Shown here: positions 36,265 through 46,206 of the stretch, piece by piece
Layout: the number at the start of each line of letters is the position of its first letter
Position numbering within the stretch: position 1 is the first letter of the stretch
NCBI GenBank assembly: GCA_016704325.1
Contig: JADJAG010000012.1
Span: forward strand, 62,001-126,000
Length of the DNA: 64,000 bases
Direction: 5' to 3'
Source: Chitinophagaceae bacterium
GTDB taxonomy: Bacteria > Bacteroidota > Bacteroidia > Chitinophagales > UBA10324
The notes under the pieces: model-generated
The model's input: only the letters and a program-made list of their open reading frames with translations
Databases searched by the model: none
What the model was told of the DNA's origin: nothing
Translations under genes and position numbers: made by a program

Positions 36265-37842
36265 TTATTCCCGGATCATTTTAATGACCTCATTGTATAT
36301 GCCATCTTTCACGCGAACATAATAAATGCCGGCTTTCCATTGATTCACGTTAATACCTGTGTTGGATATAGAAAACGAATCCTTATAAACTATGCGGCCT
36401 GCTATATCAAATACAGTCACCGTTGCATTTTGATATTCAAAATCGTTCGGGCATTCTATAGTAATCTTGTCAATAGCGGGAATTGGATACAGTTTAAATT
36501 GACTGTTTTGGTCGACAGGTGATTGTAACTTTAATTCATCATCGAACAATAAAAACCATTTATCAAAATTGCCATGTGCACCGGAAACATCACCGTTAAA
36601 TGAAATGGTGCGGCCACACATAGCAAACTTTCCACCATTTAATGCAGCCAGGTCAGTTGCAAAATCAGATTTACTCCCGCCATAACAATAGTCAGAAATA
36701 AAGGTACCATCACTATCGAAGTTAGTCAGCCAGGCATCATAGGAACCATGATGATTGTTAAGCTCCGTGGAAACAGTATTGCCAGCAACCATAAAGTGAT
36801 TATTGCTGATCTGTATTAATCCACCTTCAAATGCATCCGTAGCACTGCCTCCGAAACTGGTTGAACTGATTTTGGAACCGTCTGAAGCGAGTTTCACTAC
36901 CCAGACATCCATGCTTCCATGATGATCGGTAATATCAAAATCAGCGGAGTAGCTTTGCCCACCCATCCAGATGTTGCCTTCATTATCTTCCAGCAGGTCA
37001 TCGGAGTAATCATCACTTGATCCTCCTAAAAGCGTGGACCAAAGCAGGTTACCGGATTGATCTACTTTAATTACCCATACATCGCTGTTATAAACGGGAC
37101 CATAATGTTCCGTAAAATCACCATCATTCGAACGGGAGTAACAGGCCGCTACATAATTACCATCCGATGTCTGTATTGCCGATCTGCAAAAATCGGCGCC
37201 GGAACCGCCAAAGCATTTACTCCATTCTATATTCGCGTTAGCATCAAGTTTCAGCAACCATACTTCATTACTGCCATTCGCGCCGGCATTGGTAAGATCG
37301 CCATCTGTAGAAATAGCCTGGCCTGCAAGCAACAAGCCGCCATCACCGGTTTTTACCATATCGAAGAACTGATCGCTTCCTGATCCACCAAAACATTTAG
37401 AAGTAACCAGTGCGCCATTACCGTTGAGGAGCGCTAACCATCCGTCATTGGAGCCATGATTTCCGATTACGTCCTTATCAGTAGAAGCAGTGATTCCTGC
37501 TATTGCAAAACCATTAAGAAAATTTCCAGCTGCAAAAGCTACATCATCTCCCGAACCTCCGTACTGTTTTGCCCATTTAAGCTGCCCGTTTTGTTTCAAC
37601 CTGCTCACTGCAAAATCTTCACCGCCATGGTTGTCTGTAAAGTCGCCATGTTTGGATTCAGATTCGCCGGTGAGCAAAAATCCTCCTCCGGGAATGAGCA
37701 GGATGTTATTTGCAACATCTACATTATTGCCACCAATACAAAGCTGGCTGGTGATGAACTGATCCTGTGCAAGACAGGGTGTAACTATTAATGGTAACAG
37801 TAAACTAATAAATGCAATAGATATGTGTAGTGGTTTCTTCAT
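36265..37842 (-). CDS. Repeat-rich T9SS-secreted protein, propeller-like
   Basis: A 525-residue exported protein. Signal peptide ~1-25. Residues ~30-430 consist of about eight repeats of ~50 residues built around SKCFGGSGSD, TGDGGLLLAG, STDGD.T..G.NGSNEVWLLK-type strands and LKWAKQYGGSGDD. This pattern is common in Bacteroidota surface proteins and probably folds as a propeller. The T9SS domain is ~440-525 (QFKLYPIPAIDKI, WKAGIYYVRV). No enzyme motif is visible. Start ATG 37842. Confidence 0.9.
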   Translation of the reverse strand: MKKPLHISIAFISLLLPLIVTPCLAQDQFITSQLCIGGNNVDVANNILLIPGGGFLLTGESESKHGDFTDNHGGEDFAVSRLKQNGQLKWAKQYGGSGDDVAFAAGNFLNGFAIAGITASTDKDVIGNHGSNDGWLALLNGNGALVTSKCFGGSGSDQFFDMVKTGDGGLLLAGQAISTDGDLTNAGANGSNEVWLLKLDANANIEWSKCFGGSGADFCRSAIQTSDGNYVAACYSRSNDGDFTEHYGPVYNSDVWVIKVDQSGNLLWSTLLGGSSDDYSDDLLEDNEGNIWMGGQSYSADFDITDHHGSMDVWVVKLASDGSKISSTSFGGSATDAFEGGLIQISNNHFMVAGNTVSTELNNHHGSYDAWLTNFDSDGTFISDYCYGGSKSDFATDLAALNGGKFAMCGRTISFNGDVSGAHGNFDKWFLLFDDELKLQSPVDQNSQFKLYPIPAIDKITIECPNDFEYQNATVTVFDIAGRIVYKDSFSISNTGINVNQWKAGIYYVRVKDGIYNEVIKMIRE

Positions 37843-38207
37843 AACGTCATTTTTTTGCGGACTACCTGAATCAATTGATTTGCAACTTAATATCTTTTGT
37901 CAGCTATTAAAGTACGGCATTTTTCCTTTGGCAAGCATATGTTGAAAGAGGCAGCTAGAAAATTATTAAGCGCGAAGACGCAAAGGCGCCAAGAGTAAGT
38001 AATCACTTCTTTTGTTATTGATTCAAGATTTGAGAGAATAAGAAACGCTCCCGTTTATTTTATAGCGCTTCGCTCCTTTGTGCTAATTATTATCCCCTTC
38101 TGTAAAATAACAAAGTTTCGTACACCTGAATTAGTGTCTCGCACTTTTTCAGATCGATTGAAGAAAATTCAATAATCAGGATATCACACCGCCTGCTTCA
38201 AATTGTT
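37843..38207. other. Intergenic region with a hairpin element related to the 1487 repeats
   Basis: AAGCGCGAAGACGCAAAGGC (37970 on) faces a divergent complement ATAGCGCTTCGCTCCTTTGT (38061 on), the same plan as the elements at 1487-1853. TTTCGTACACC near 38115 resembles the outer end of those and of the MITE-like repeats. No gene is visible. Confidence 0.55.
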
Positions 38208-39224
38208 TTAAGCACCCGGTGCTTCATTAAATATGACTTGAAGCAATGTTTGTCCAACGGCTTTGAGGGTATTCGTATCAATCACCGACATATTATCACG
38301 CTGTGTATGCCAATGGCGTGCAAAGCCATTTGGAGATGTTTTGTCCATATTAATAATATCAATACACGGTGTACCATTTAAGGAATTTATAAAGGCATGA
38401 TCATCGGTAATGGCACCTACTTTCTCATACAGAAAATAATTTCCATAGCCAAGCGTGTGTGCTGTGGCCCATACATTCTTTACAACCGAAGGAGCATACT
38501 GCAAGGAGATACCTTCCTGCGGGAACGTGGCATTTTTTGCTCCAACCATATCCAGCAAAATGCCAAAGTAGGCACGGTAATTTTCTACATGCGGGTTTTC
38601 TGCCCAATGTTGCGTGCCCAGGCAATATTGAATGGGTTGTTCTTCTCCGCTATGCGCTTCCCATTCCGGCGGACCATAATCTTCCACATCAAAAAGGGCA
38701 ATATCAATACCAACACCGGCTTGCTGTGTACTAAGCAACCTTGCAATTTCAAGCAATACGCCTACACCGCTTCCACCATCATCTGCACCATCAAAAGCAG
38801 ATTTTTTTTTCAAACTGTCCTGATCGCTCCAGGGTCTTGTATCCCAATGCGCACATAAGAGGATTCTTTTTGAATTTTCAGGATTAAAGGAAGCAATGAT
38901 ATTCTTACAGGGCACCAATTTTCCATTGTAAATTTCCACCTTAACGTCCTGTACAATTACATGGGGTGTATAGGATTTTAATTTTGCAGTCAGCCAATTC
39001 GCACAGTTTGTCTGCGCCACCGTTCCCGGAATACGAGGACCAAAGGAAACCTGCTTTGCAATAAATGCATATGCCGAATCAGCATTAAAGCCGGGTGCTG
39101 TTACAGAGGTGATTGTCTTCACTGGAGTGGCCGGGGGGTTGGTATCTGTTGCTTTCGGCTTATCGCCGTTGCAGGATGCAAGTAGTAGTATGGTGAAGAG
39201 TAATGGTAGTTTATGGAAGGTCAT
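38208..39224 (-). CDS. M28-family peptidase / glutaminyl cyclase-like lipoprotein
   Basis: A 338-residue protein with a lipobox ending at Cys18 (ILLLASC). The M28 zinc site is complete: His and Asp in LLCAHWDTRPWSDQD, bridging Asp in DGADDGGSGVG, Glu in FDVEDYGPPEW, Asp in LLDMVGAKNA and His in RHWHTQRDN. The GPRIPGT and HWDTRPW blocks are typical of the glutaminyl-peptide cyclotransferase branch of M28. It could form N-terminal pyroglutamate on exported proteins, many of which here would start with Gln after signal cleavage, or act as an aminopeptidase. Anchored in the envelope. Start ATG 39224. Confidence 0.93.
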   Translation of the reverse strand: MTFHKLPLLFTILLLASCNGDKPKATDTNPPATPVKTITSVTAPGFNADSAYAFIAKQVSFGPRIPGTVAQTNCANWLTAKLKSYTPHVIVQDVKVEIYNGKLVPCKNIIASFNPENSKRILLCAHWDTRPWSDQDSLKKKSAFDGADDGGSGVGVLLEIARLLSTQQAGVGIDIALFDVEDYGPPEWEAHSGEEQPIQYCLGTQHWAENPHVENYRAYFGILLDMVGAKNATFPQEGISLQYAPSVVKNVWATAHTLGYGNYFLYEKVGAITDDHAFINSLNGTPCIDIINMDKTSPNGFARHWHTQRDNMSVIDTNTLKAVGQTLLQVIFNEAPGA

Positions 39225-39227
39225 GGA

Positions 39228-39306
39228 GTGGTGAATGGCTGAATGGTTTTATGGTCTAATTGCTGAATTGTTAAATGGTTAAATGGTTAAATGGTTGAAT
39301 GGTTGA
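39228..39306. repeat. 9-bp tandem array (TTAAATGGT type)
   Basis: About eight nonamer units (GGTGAATGG, CTGAATTGT, TAAATGGT) directly upstream of the M28 start. TTGAAACTTCAAACTTCAAA follows at ~39337, a separate short repeat also present near 63816. Confidence 0.88.
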
Positions 39307-39360
39307 ATGGTCAGCCTGACAAGTAGCAAGACTTGAAACTTGAAACTTCAAACTTCAAAC

Positions 39361-40638
39361 TTAATATCTTACCCACTTCATCATTTCCCTGAATGTTATT
39401 TTCTTACCATACATTAATATTCCGGTGCGGTAAATTTTTCCGGCCACCCAAACAGTAAACACAAATCCTGCTATTAACAGCACACCGGAAAGGATGATTT
39501 GCCATGCCGGAGGACCAAACGGTAATCTTCCCACCATTATTATCGGTGAACAAAAGGGAATCAAGGAAGTAATAACAGCAAGCCTGCTGTTTGGCTGATT
39601 TAAAACAGATACCATAATGAGTATGGAAATGATAATGGGTGCAGTGGCTATAAAGGTGAGCGACTGATCGCCTTCTTCGCCGGATGCTGCACCGATAGCG
39701 GCGAAGATGGATGCGTATAAGAGGTATCCTCCTAAAAAGAAAAATACAAAACCGAAGGCTAACAATGCAAGGGGTAATTTATCCAGGTCGGTTAAAAATC
39801 CTGCTATGAACGGCAGGTCTTGTTGCGGCGCATTCATTCCCTGCATTTGCTGCATGTCGTTCATATCACCTCCGTAAAGTCCCTTCAAAAGAGAAATAAC
39901 AGCGCCGGAGAGAACGATCCAAATGAGAAACTGCGTGAGTCCAACCAATGCAATGCCCACTATTTTTCCCATCATCAGTTGAAATGGTTTAACGGAAGAA
40001 GTGATCACTTCTGCTATACGGTTTTTCTTTTCTTCCATCACGCCCTGCATTACCATCATGCCATAGGTTATCATCACTATGTAAATCATAAAGCCCATCA
40101 CATAAGCCAGTATCGTAGAGGTCTGTGCGGTGCTTTGTGAAAGATCTGCCTGAATAATCTTTACAGGCACATTCAATTGTTCCATTACTTCCGGTGAGAT
40201 GTTTGCTGCTCTCAACCGTTCTTTTCGCAACACTTCATTCATCTGGTTTTCAATACCACCTTGTGTCATCAGTCCGAGTTGATCGGTACTGAAGTATTCA
40301 ATACTTAAAGGCTGACTAATGGAAAAGTCTGCAGGAATACGCAGGATACCGGAGAAGCCGGATGCTGTATAGTTTTTCTTTAATGAATCGTAAGGGACAT
40401 TGGCCGTATTGATATGTCCGAAAGTGAGGTGATCCCTGTTTTCCATCTTAGAAGAGAAAATACCGGATTCATCATACAAAGCGATTTTTTCTTCCTGTTT
40501 ACCATGCGTGGAAAGGTAAGCGGGCAACAGGGTAATCACGGCAATACTTAACGGTGCAAGTAAGGTGGTTACCAGGAAGATTCTTTTTTTCACCCGCGTC
40601 ATGTATTCGCGCCGGATGATGAGCAATATTTTATTCAT
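39361..40638 (-). CDS. ABC transporter permease, NatB/ABC-2 type
   Basis: A 425-residue membrane protein. One N-terminal helix (~20-42) is followed by a large extracytoplasmic domain (~45-175) and about five C-terminal helices with MGFMIYIVMITYGMMVMQGV and EKKNRIAEVITSSVKPFQLM, the signature of NatB-type ABC-2 permeases. It partners the ATPase whose gene overlaps it by 8 bases upstream. NatAB-like exporters pump Na+, drugs or peptides; the substrate is not readable. Start ATG 40638. Confidence 0.93.
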   Translation of the reverse strand: MNKILLIIRREYMTRVKKRIFLVTTLLAPLSIAVITLLPAYLSTHGKQEEKIALYDESGIFSSKMENRDHLTFGHINTANVPYDSLKKNYTASGFSGILRIPADFSISQPLSIEYFSTDQLGLMTQGGIENQMNEVLRKERLRAANISPEVMEQLNVPVKIIQADLSQSTAQTSTILAYVMGFMIYIVMITYGMMVMQGVMEEKKNRIAEVITSSVKPFQLMMGKIVGIALVGLTQFLIWIVLSGAVISLLKGLYGGDMNDMQQMQGMNAPQQDLPFIAGFLTDLDKLPLALLAFGFVFFFLGGYLLYASIFAAIGAASGEEGDQSLTFIATAPIIISILIMVSVLNQPNSRLAVITSLIPFCSPIIMVGRLPFGPPAWQIILSGVLLIAGFVFTVWVAGKIYRTGILMYGKKITFREMMKWVRY

Positions 40639-41536
40639 GGCTTTTTCCTTCTACCTGCGTGATAAAAATTTCATTTAAGGTGGGCAGTATTTCATTGTAT
40701 GATTTTACTTCCACCTCCTGGTTTACCAACTCGCGCATGAGATCTATTGATGAAAAATGATCCTCAATCTTCACAATCATCTCCTGATTTTCTGTTCTCA
40801 CCACCGGGAACCGGTCAGCAGGAAGCTGTGGTGCCCTTCCTTCATAACGGATGCTGAACTCATTCTGTTTGAACTGATGCCGAATAGCCGAAACTCCGCC
40901 ATTCAGAATCACTTTTCCTTTGTTGATCAGTATAATGTTTTCGCAGATTTCTTCTACCTGTTCCATCCGGTGTGTAGAAAATATGATGGTCGCTCCGTTC
41001 TTGCGTAATGCTTCAATCTCTTCTTTGATCAGGTTGGAATTGATTGGGTCGAGGCCTGAGAATGGTTCATCGAGGATAATCAGTTTGGGCCGGTGGATGA
41101 CCGTGGCAATAAACTGTACTTTTTGCGACATGCCCTTCGATAATTCTTCTACTCTTTTATTCCACCAGTCTTTGATATTGAATTTCTCCATCCATTCGAA
41201 AACACTTCGTTTCGCATCGCGGCCACTCATCCCTTTCAGCTGAGCAAGGTAAACGAGCTGTTCCCATACTTTCATTTTTTTATACAGGCCGCGTTCTTCC
41301 GGCATATAGCCCATTTCCTCGGCATGAAGTTCGGTAAGTGGTTGTCCGTTAAACAACACGCTGCCGGAATCTGCTGTCAAGATCGTGGTGATAATGCGGA
41401 TGGTTGTTGTTTTTCCTGCACCATTAGGTCCCAGCATACCAAATATCGTTTGTGGCTTCACCTCAAAGCTCACTTCATCCACAGCGCGTGTAGTGGCAAA
41501 ATTCTTAACAACCTTATCTAATATAAGGAATGACAT
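40631..41536 (-). CDS. ABC transporter ATP-binding protein, NatA type
   Basis: A 301-residue ATPase: Walker A GPNGAGKTTTIR, Q-loop GYMPEERGLYKKMK, signature ELSKGMSQKVQ, Walker B LIILDEPFSGLDPIN and H-loop STHRMEQ. The C-terminal ~75 residues form the extra domain (DUF4162 type) common in NatA-like proteins. It powers the permease encoded by the overlapping gene. The pair forms a two-gene operon. Start ATG 41536. Confidence 0.95.
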   Translation of the reverse strand: MSFLILDKVVKNFATTRAVDEVSFEVKPQTIFGMLGPNGAGKTTTIRIITTILTADSGSVLFNGQPLTELHAEEMGYMPEERGLYKKMKVWEQLVYLAQLKGMSGRDAKRSVFEWMEKFNIKDWWNKRVEELSKGMSQKVQFIATVIHRPKLIILDEPFSGLDPINSNLIKEEIEALRKNGATIIFSTHRMEQVEEICENIILINKGKVILNGGVSAIRHQFKQNEFSIRYEGRAPQLPADRFPVVRTENQEMIVKIEDHFSSIDLMRELVNQEVEVKSYNEILPTLNEIFITQVEGKSHE

Positions 41537-41617
41537 GTAGGGCTATTGATTTATAATTTGAATGCGGGCAAAGGTAAATAAAAATAGAAGCAGGCGCATA
41601 AGGGTAAGGAGCCAGGG

Positions 41618-41834
41618 TGTACGACAATTCGTTCATCTGGTAAAGCAATGGTTGGGGGGTTCTTTGGTTAAATGGTTAAATGGCTAAATGGCTAAATTGT
41701 TAAATTGTTAAATTGCTGCGGCGAAGCCGATTACTTGCTATGCTGTATTCACTACTCTACTTTACTTTACTCACTTACTCAAATACTTAATACTCAATTT
41801 TAACACCCAATAATCAATATCCAATTTTTCGTAC
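41618..41834 (+). repeat. MITE-like element, copy 1, with internal 9-bp array
   Basis: Starts GTGTACGACAATTCGTTCAT and ends CCAATTTTTCGTAC; the ends form an imperfect terminal inverted repeat (TACGACAAnTTG). The middle holds about seven TTAAATTGT-type nonamers, then CTGCGGCGAAGCCGATTACT and TACTCACTTACTCAAATACT. The reverse complement of 49475-49655 matches along its whole length with scattered differences, mainly in the number of nonamers. It contains no ORF, so it would need a transposase from elsewhere. Confidence 0.85.
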
Positions 41835-42455
41835 ATCAAGGGGGCCCGGGAAAAAAAAAAAAGAAAAAAGGGGAAAAAATTGCAAAACGGGGGTAAAAAA
41901 AAAAAACCCCGAGGGGAGGGGGGGAGGAGGAGGGAGGGAAAAAAGGCCCGCCCCCCCCAAGGGAGAAGAAAAGGGAAAAGGAGGGGCGGGCCGGCGCGGG
42001 CAGAGAAAAGGGCAACCCGGGCCCGCCCCCCCCCCCCACCCCGGGGGGGGGGGGGGGGGGGGGGGGGGGAGGAAGGGGGAGAAAAAAGGGGGGGGGGTGG
42101 GGGGCGGCAGGCCCCCCCCCCCCCCCCCCCCCCCCGCCCGGGGCGCCGCGCCCCCCCCAGGGCGGGGGGACCGAAAGAGGGAGGGGAGCCCGCGGGCCGG
42201 GCGGGGGGAGGGGCCCCCCGGGGGGGGGTGGCGGGCCCCCGGGGGGCCCCCCCCCGGGAAGGGGCCGGGGAAGAAAGGGAGGGGGGGGGGGGGGGAAAGG
42301 GCGGGGGGAGGCCCCCCCGAGGCGCCGCCCCCCCCACCCCCCCCCGCCCCCCGCCCGCCCAGCCGCTGGCCCCCAACAGGGAAGAGGAGAGGGGGGGGGG
42401 GGAGGGGGAGGGGGGGGGGGGGGGAGGGGGGGGAAGGAAAAGGGGGGGGGGGCAA
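41835..42455. other. Low-complexity G/C/A tract, probable assembly artefact
   Basis: About 620 bases made almost only of G, C and A runs, with very few T on the plus strand. It begins immediately at the end of the MITE-like repeat. Long open frames in this stretch encode only Pro/Gly/Arg/Ala-rich strings with no domain and should not be called genes. Its composition is unlike anything else in the window apart from the tract at 28981-29193. The 52 bases from 42456 to 42508 return to normal sequence. Confidence 0.8.
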
Positions 42456-42508
42456 AGGAGTGAACCAGATAACTTTACTGTTCGTCAATAAAAGTATCCA
42501 CCCAATGA

Positions 42509-43213
42509 TCATCCCCTGAGCAACTGTTGCACTTGTTCCCGGTAGTTTCTTCCGATAGGAAGCAGTTGCCCCTGCACTTCCACTTCTGAAGCATCCCAGG
42601 TTTCTATAGCTGCTTTGGCAACGAGGTAGGAGCGGTGTATCCGAATGAAGTCCGAAGCAGGCAATGATTGCTCCATTTCATGAAGCGGTTGCCTTACGAT
42701 GATGTTTTTTTGTTTCAAGACAATTTTCAGATAGTCCTTTTGGCTTTCGATGTACAGTATATCTTCTAATACAATCTTAACCTGCTTCTTTTCTGCCGTT
42801 ACAAACAGGTGCTTTGGTTTGCCATCATCCTTGCTTTGAGGTAACAACTGTTGGGCTGCCGGGGAAATTAGTTTATTCGCAGCCTGCAGGAACCTGCTGA
42901 ATTCAACAGGCTTCACGAGATAATCAGTCACCTGCCATTCATAACCCTGCAGTGCATATTCATGATAGGCAGTGGTAATGATGATTTGCGGTTTGTGCGA
43001 AAGCGTCTTCAGCAATTCAAAACCTTTGATGCCGGGCAAATGCAAGTCGAGGAAAATAACATCTACCTGTTTTTGACGCAGCAGGTCCATAGCCTGAACG
43101 GCATCGGTGCACCATTCCAGGAAATGCAGAAAGGGTACCTGCCGGATATAATCCATCAGCACTTCCGCGGCCAGCGGTTCATCTTCAACGATCAGGCATT
43201 GCAGTTTTGTCAT
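42509..43213 (-). CDS. LytTR-family response regulator
   Basis: A 234-residue two-component regulator. The receiver domain (~1-120) has acidic pocket Glu10-Asp11, phospho-acceptor Asp56 in VIFLDLHLPGIKG, and the Lys in YLVKPVEF. The LytTR DNA-binding domain (~135-234) shows HLFVTAEKKQVKIVLEDILY, IESQKDYLKIV, FIRIHRSYLV and LPIGRNYRE. The gene overlaps the histidine kinase gene by 29 bases, so the pair is translationally coupled. Targets are unknown; in this phylum such pairs are very common and often autoregulate. Start ATG 43213. Confidence 0.96.
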   Translation of the reverse strand: MTKLQCLIVEDEPLAAEVLMDYIRQVPFLHFLEWCTDAVQAMDLLRQKQVDVIFLDLHLPGIKGFELLKTLSHKPQIIITTAYHEYALQGYEWQVTDYLVKPVEFSRFLQAANKLISPAAQQLLPQSKDDGKPKHLFVTAEKKQVKIVLEDILYIESQKDYLKIVLKQKNIIVRQPLHEMEQSLPASDFIRIHRSYLVAKAAIETWDASEVEVQGQLLPIGRNYREQVQQLLRG

Positions 43214-44258
43214 TCCAGTTAAAAGCGATCAGCGTGGTAAAGGTGCCATTGTTACGGAAAGATTCAAAAGTATGTTTGGGATAAAGTAATTCCAACTGTC
43301 GCTTCACATTACTCAATCCAATACCTGATGTTTCCGCGGAAGGTTCAGGAGTTGCCTCTACATTATTTTTCACTTCAAATTTCAACATTCCTTCCTGTTC
43401 TTCGAGCAGGATGGTAATGGTAGTGATTCCCCTGTTGTTTCCAGCTCCGTGCTTAAATGCGTTTTCCACCAGGGGTAGTAGCAGCAGCGGAGCCACACTT
43501 GCCTGCATGTTGGAGACCTGGGTAGTGCAGGTTACTGCTACACGTTGTCCGTAGCGGATCTTTTCGAGTTCCACGTAATCCAAAACTACTTTCCATTCCT
43601 GCTCCAGCGTTACATAATTTTCTTTGCATTCATGCAGCATATAGCGCAGCAGTTTAGAAAGCTGCATTACTACGCGCGGTGTTTCCGGATCCTGTTTCCG
43701 CGCCAGCGCATAGATACTGTTGAGGGTATTAAACAGGAAATGAGGATGTGTTTGTGCGCGCAGAAAGTTCAGTTCTGATTGTAATTTTTCTTTTATCAAC
43801 TGCTGCTCTCTTTTTGCATCAAGCAGTTGTTTTCTCATGAGTGATAAGGTACAAGCTGCTCCGGCAACAGTAAGTATGTCGAGCATGCGCCAGATGAAGC
43901 GGGAAATATCTTCCGTTAAAGTCCCGGGCTCGTGCGTTTCATTATGTATAAGCGGTATCACTACTTGCGAAAGCAGGGTATGGTAAAGTAATAATGATAC
44001 GAGCATGACTGCAATGGAAGCGGCAGCCAGTTTCCATTTTGACTTTTTCCCCATATCGGGAATCACATAGTACATCAGGAAATATGCCATCAGGATTTTC
44101 GGAATCAACAGGATCATTTCAGGCAGCAATGCTTTTGCAATTCGCTCATCCCACGGCAGCTTGAAATACGAGTAGTTAATCAGGAATACATCCATATATG
44201 TTCTCAGGAACAGGTACGTGCCCCAGAATAGAATATGTAATGCAATACGACTTTTCAT
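43185..44258 (-). CDS. LytS/YehU-type sensor histidine kinase
   Basis: A 357-residue membrane kinase of the His_kinase (PF06580-type) family. There are four membrane helices in residues ~5-145, with no extracytoplasmic sensor domain beyond short loops. A coiled segment (KREQQLIKEKLQSELNFL) leads to the phospho-acceptor region QTHPHFLFNTLNSIYALARK. The HATPase part has LLLLPLVENAFKHGAGNN (N box) and GIGLSNVKRQLELLYP (G box). It pairs with the overlapping LytTR regulator. Start ATG 44258. It is divergent from the FG-GAP gene, which may be a target. Confidence 0.95.
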   Translation of the reverse strand: MKSRIALHILFWGTYLFLRTYMDVFLINYSYFKLPWDERIAKALLPEMILLIPKILMAYFLMYYVIPDMGKKSKWKLAAASIAVMLVSLLLYHTLLSQVVIPLIHNETHEPGTLTEDISRFIWRMLDILTVAGAACTLSLMRKQLLDAKREQQLIKEKLQSELNFLRAQTHPHFLFNTLNSIYALARKQDPETPRVVMQLSKLLRYMLHECKENYVTLEQEWKVVLDYVELEKIRYGQRVAVTCTTQVSNMQASVAPLLLLPLVENAFKHGAGNNRGITTITILLEEQEGMLKFEVKNNVEATPEPSAETSGIGLSNVKRQLELLYPKHTFESFRNNGTFTTLIAFNWNDKTAMPDR

Positions 44259-44457
44259 GTTTGCAAGGTCGCTGTAAGTTGGTTAAAAGCAGCAGTAATG
44301 AGATGAATGAGCGCTTGAACAAGATAAACAACTTGTTTGGAAGGTTAAAGGACGATAGAAAACGTTGCCTGTTGTCTGTCGTGGTAAATGTGCAGCTGAT
44401 CTCATTCATAAAAAGTTGTGGTGCCGGTGATGTTGCTTCGCTGAAAAAATAATTGTT

Positions 44458-46206
44458 ATGAAAATAAATACCCTGCTCTTTGTCCTGCTTGCCCTACCTG
44501 TAATAAGCTATGGCCAGCTATTTACCAAAGTAACCACCGGCCCTGTGGTGACCACAGGTGGTGATAGCCGTAGTGTAAATTTCACCGACGTGAACAACGA
44601 CGGATGGGATGATATTTTTATTACCAACGGGCCCTCTGCCGGCGGGGTGAATTTTCTCTACCTGAACAATGCTGATGGCACTTTTACCAAGGTTACCGGT
44701 GATGACCTGGTAACCATCGCTTCACAATATGACGGAGCCACTATTGCTGATGCCGATAATGACGGTGATAATGATGTACTGGCAGTTACCTGGTACGACA
44801 AGCCGGATTACTTTTTCCACAATAACGGAGACGGTACTTTCAGCTATTCCGGTGACAATGAGCTCAGTTCTCATAATGGTTTTTCCGAAACGGCCAGTTG
44901 GGGTGATTATGATAATGATGGCTGGCTGGATGCTTATGTGAGCAACAGTGAAGGAGATTTTAAGAATTTCCTGTATAATAATAATGGCGACGGAACCTTT
45001 GCCCGTATCACATCAGGCATTGCCGTTACTGATGCCGCTACTTCGCGGGGCGTTACCTGGGCCGATTATGACAACGACGGTGATGCAGACTTATATGTAA
45101 CCAATGAATCTGCTGAAGCCAACAACCTGTATAGAAATGATGACGGCATTTTTACGAAGGTAACCACCGGACCTCTGGTAAGCGACAACAGAAGTACCAT
45201 GGGTGCAAGCTGGGGTGATATTGACAATGACGGAGACCTTGATGTGTATACGGTCAACTCAGGTTATTTTGCATCGCAGAAGAACCAGTTGTATATTAAT
45301 GATGGATTGGGAAATTTCACAGAAGTAATTACCGGTGATGCAGTAACGGATGGTGGTTGTTCTTATAGTTCCTCCTTTGCAGATTATGATAATGACGGCG
45401 ACCTTGATTTGGCAGTGAGCAATGGTTTTTGCAATGGCACCATCCTGAACTTCTTATATCTTAATGATGGCAATGGTGTTTTCGAGCGTGATGTTAACAG
45501 CATTAGCGACCTGGTTACACCCTGCTCGTATGGAATGGCATGGGGTGATGCCAATAATGATGGTTTTCAGGATCTGCTATTTGCCACGTGCAAGAATACC
45601 GCAACCGGCAATAACCCGGATGATCTCTTCTTTATGAATAACGGCAATGGAAATAACTGGATCAAATTTTCACTTCAGGGTACTGCCAGCAACAGGTCGG
45701 CAATAGGAGCCAGGGTGAAAGTGAAAGCAACCATCAATGGCAATGCCGTATGGCAGATGCGGGAGGTAACCGCGCAATCGGGCCATTGCAGCCAGAATAG
45801 CCTGACCGTTCATTTCGGTTTGGGTGATGCAACCGTTGCAGACTCTGTAATGGTACTTTTTCCGGCCGGAAATGATACCGTGTTGCTGAATGTTGCGGCA
45901 GACCAGTTGATTGATGTGATTGAATCATCGGTTACTGCTGTGGATGAAGTGAATGAAGCGGTGACAGCCATATCCTGTTATCCCAATCCTGCACATGATT
46001 CCTTCCTGATTTTGTTGGGGAACAAATTCCTGAATGATGAAAAAAGGATCACCTTGTATGATACAACAGGAAGAATTGTGCATGTGGAAACCTTGCTGCC
46101 CGGAGTTCTTTCATTTGCATGGACTAAGAATTTACCTTCCGGTATCTATATTATTGAAGTAAGTGCGGAAAGGGAAATGGAAAGAATTAAACTGATAGTT
46201 GAATAG
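44458..46206 (+). CDS. FG-GAP/VCBS repeat protein with ASPIC/UnbV and T9SS domains
   Basis: A 582-residue exported protein. After the signal peptide (~1-19) come seven Ca-binding FG-GAP-like repeats marked by DVNNDGWDDIF, DADNDGDNDVL, DYDNDGWLDAY, DYDNDGDADLY, DIDNDGDLDVY, DYDNDGDLDLA and DANNDGFQDLL. They form an integrin-alpha-like propeller. Residues ~400-490 are an ASPIC/UnbV domain (SAIGARVKVKATINGNAVWQ, SGHCSQNSLTVHFGLG). The T9SS domain is ~500-582 (AISCYPNPAHDSF, LPSGIYIIEV). This layout is common in surface adhesion proteins of the phylum. Start ATG 44458. Confidence 0.94.
   Translation: MKINTLLFVLLALPVISYGQLFTKVTTGPVVTTGGDSRSVNFTDVNNDGWDDIFITNGPSAGGVNFLYLNNADGTFTKVTGDDLVTIASQYDGATIADADNDGDNDVLAVTWYDKPDYFFHNNGDGTFSYSGDNELSSHNGFSETASWGDYDNDGWLDAYVSNSEGDFKNFLYNNNGDGTFARITSGIAVTDAATSRGVTWADYDNDGDADLYVTNESAEANNLYRNDDGIFTKVTTGPLVSDNRSTMGASWGDIDNDGDLDVYTVNSGYFASQKNQLYINDGLGNFTEVITGDAVTDGGCSYSSSFADYDNDGDLDLAVSNGFCNGTILNFLYLNDGNGVFERDVNSISDLVTPCSYGMAWGDANNDGFQDLLFATCKNTATGNNPDDLFFMNNGNGNNWIKFSLQGTASNRSAIGARVKVKATINGNAVWQMREVTAQSGHCSQNSLTVHFGLGDATVADSVMVLFPAGNDTVLLNVAADQLIDVIESSVTAVDEVNEAVTAISCYPNPAHDSFLILLGNKFLNDEKRITLYDTTGRIVHVETLLPGVLSFAWTKNLPSGIYIIEVSAEREMERIKLIVE

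Noticed and set aside
41771..42512. Several long Pro/Gly/Arg-rich open frames on both strands
   Set aside because: They lie in the T-poor low-complexity tract; the composition alone keeps frames open and no domain or start context is visible.
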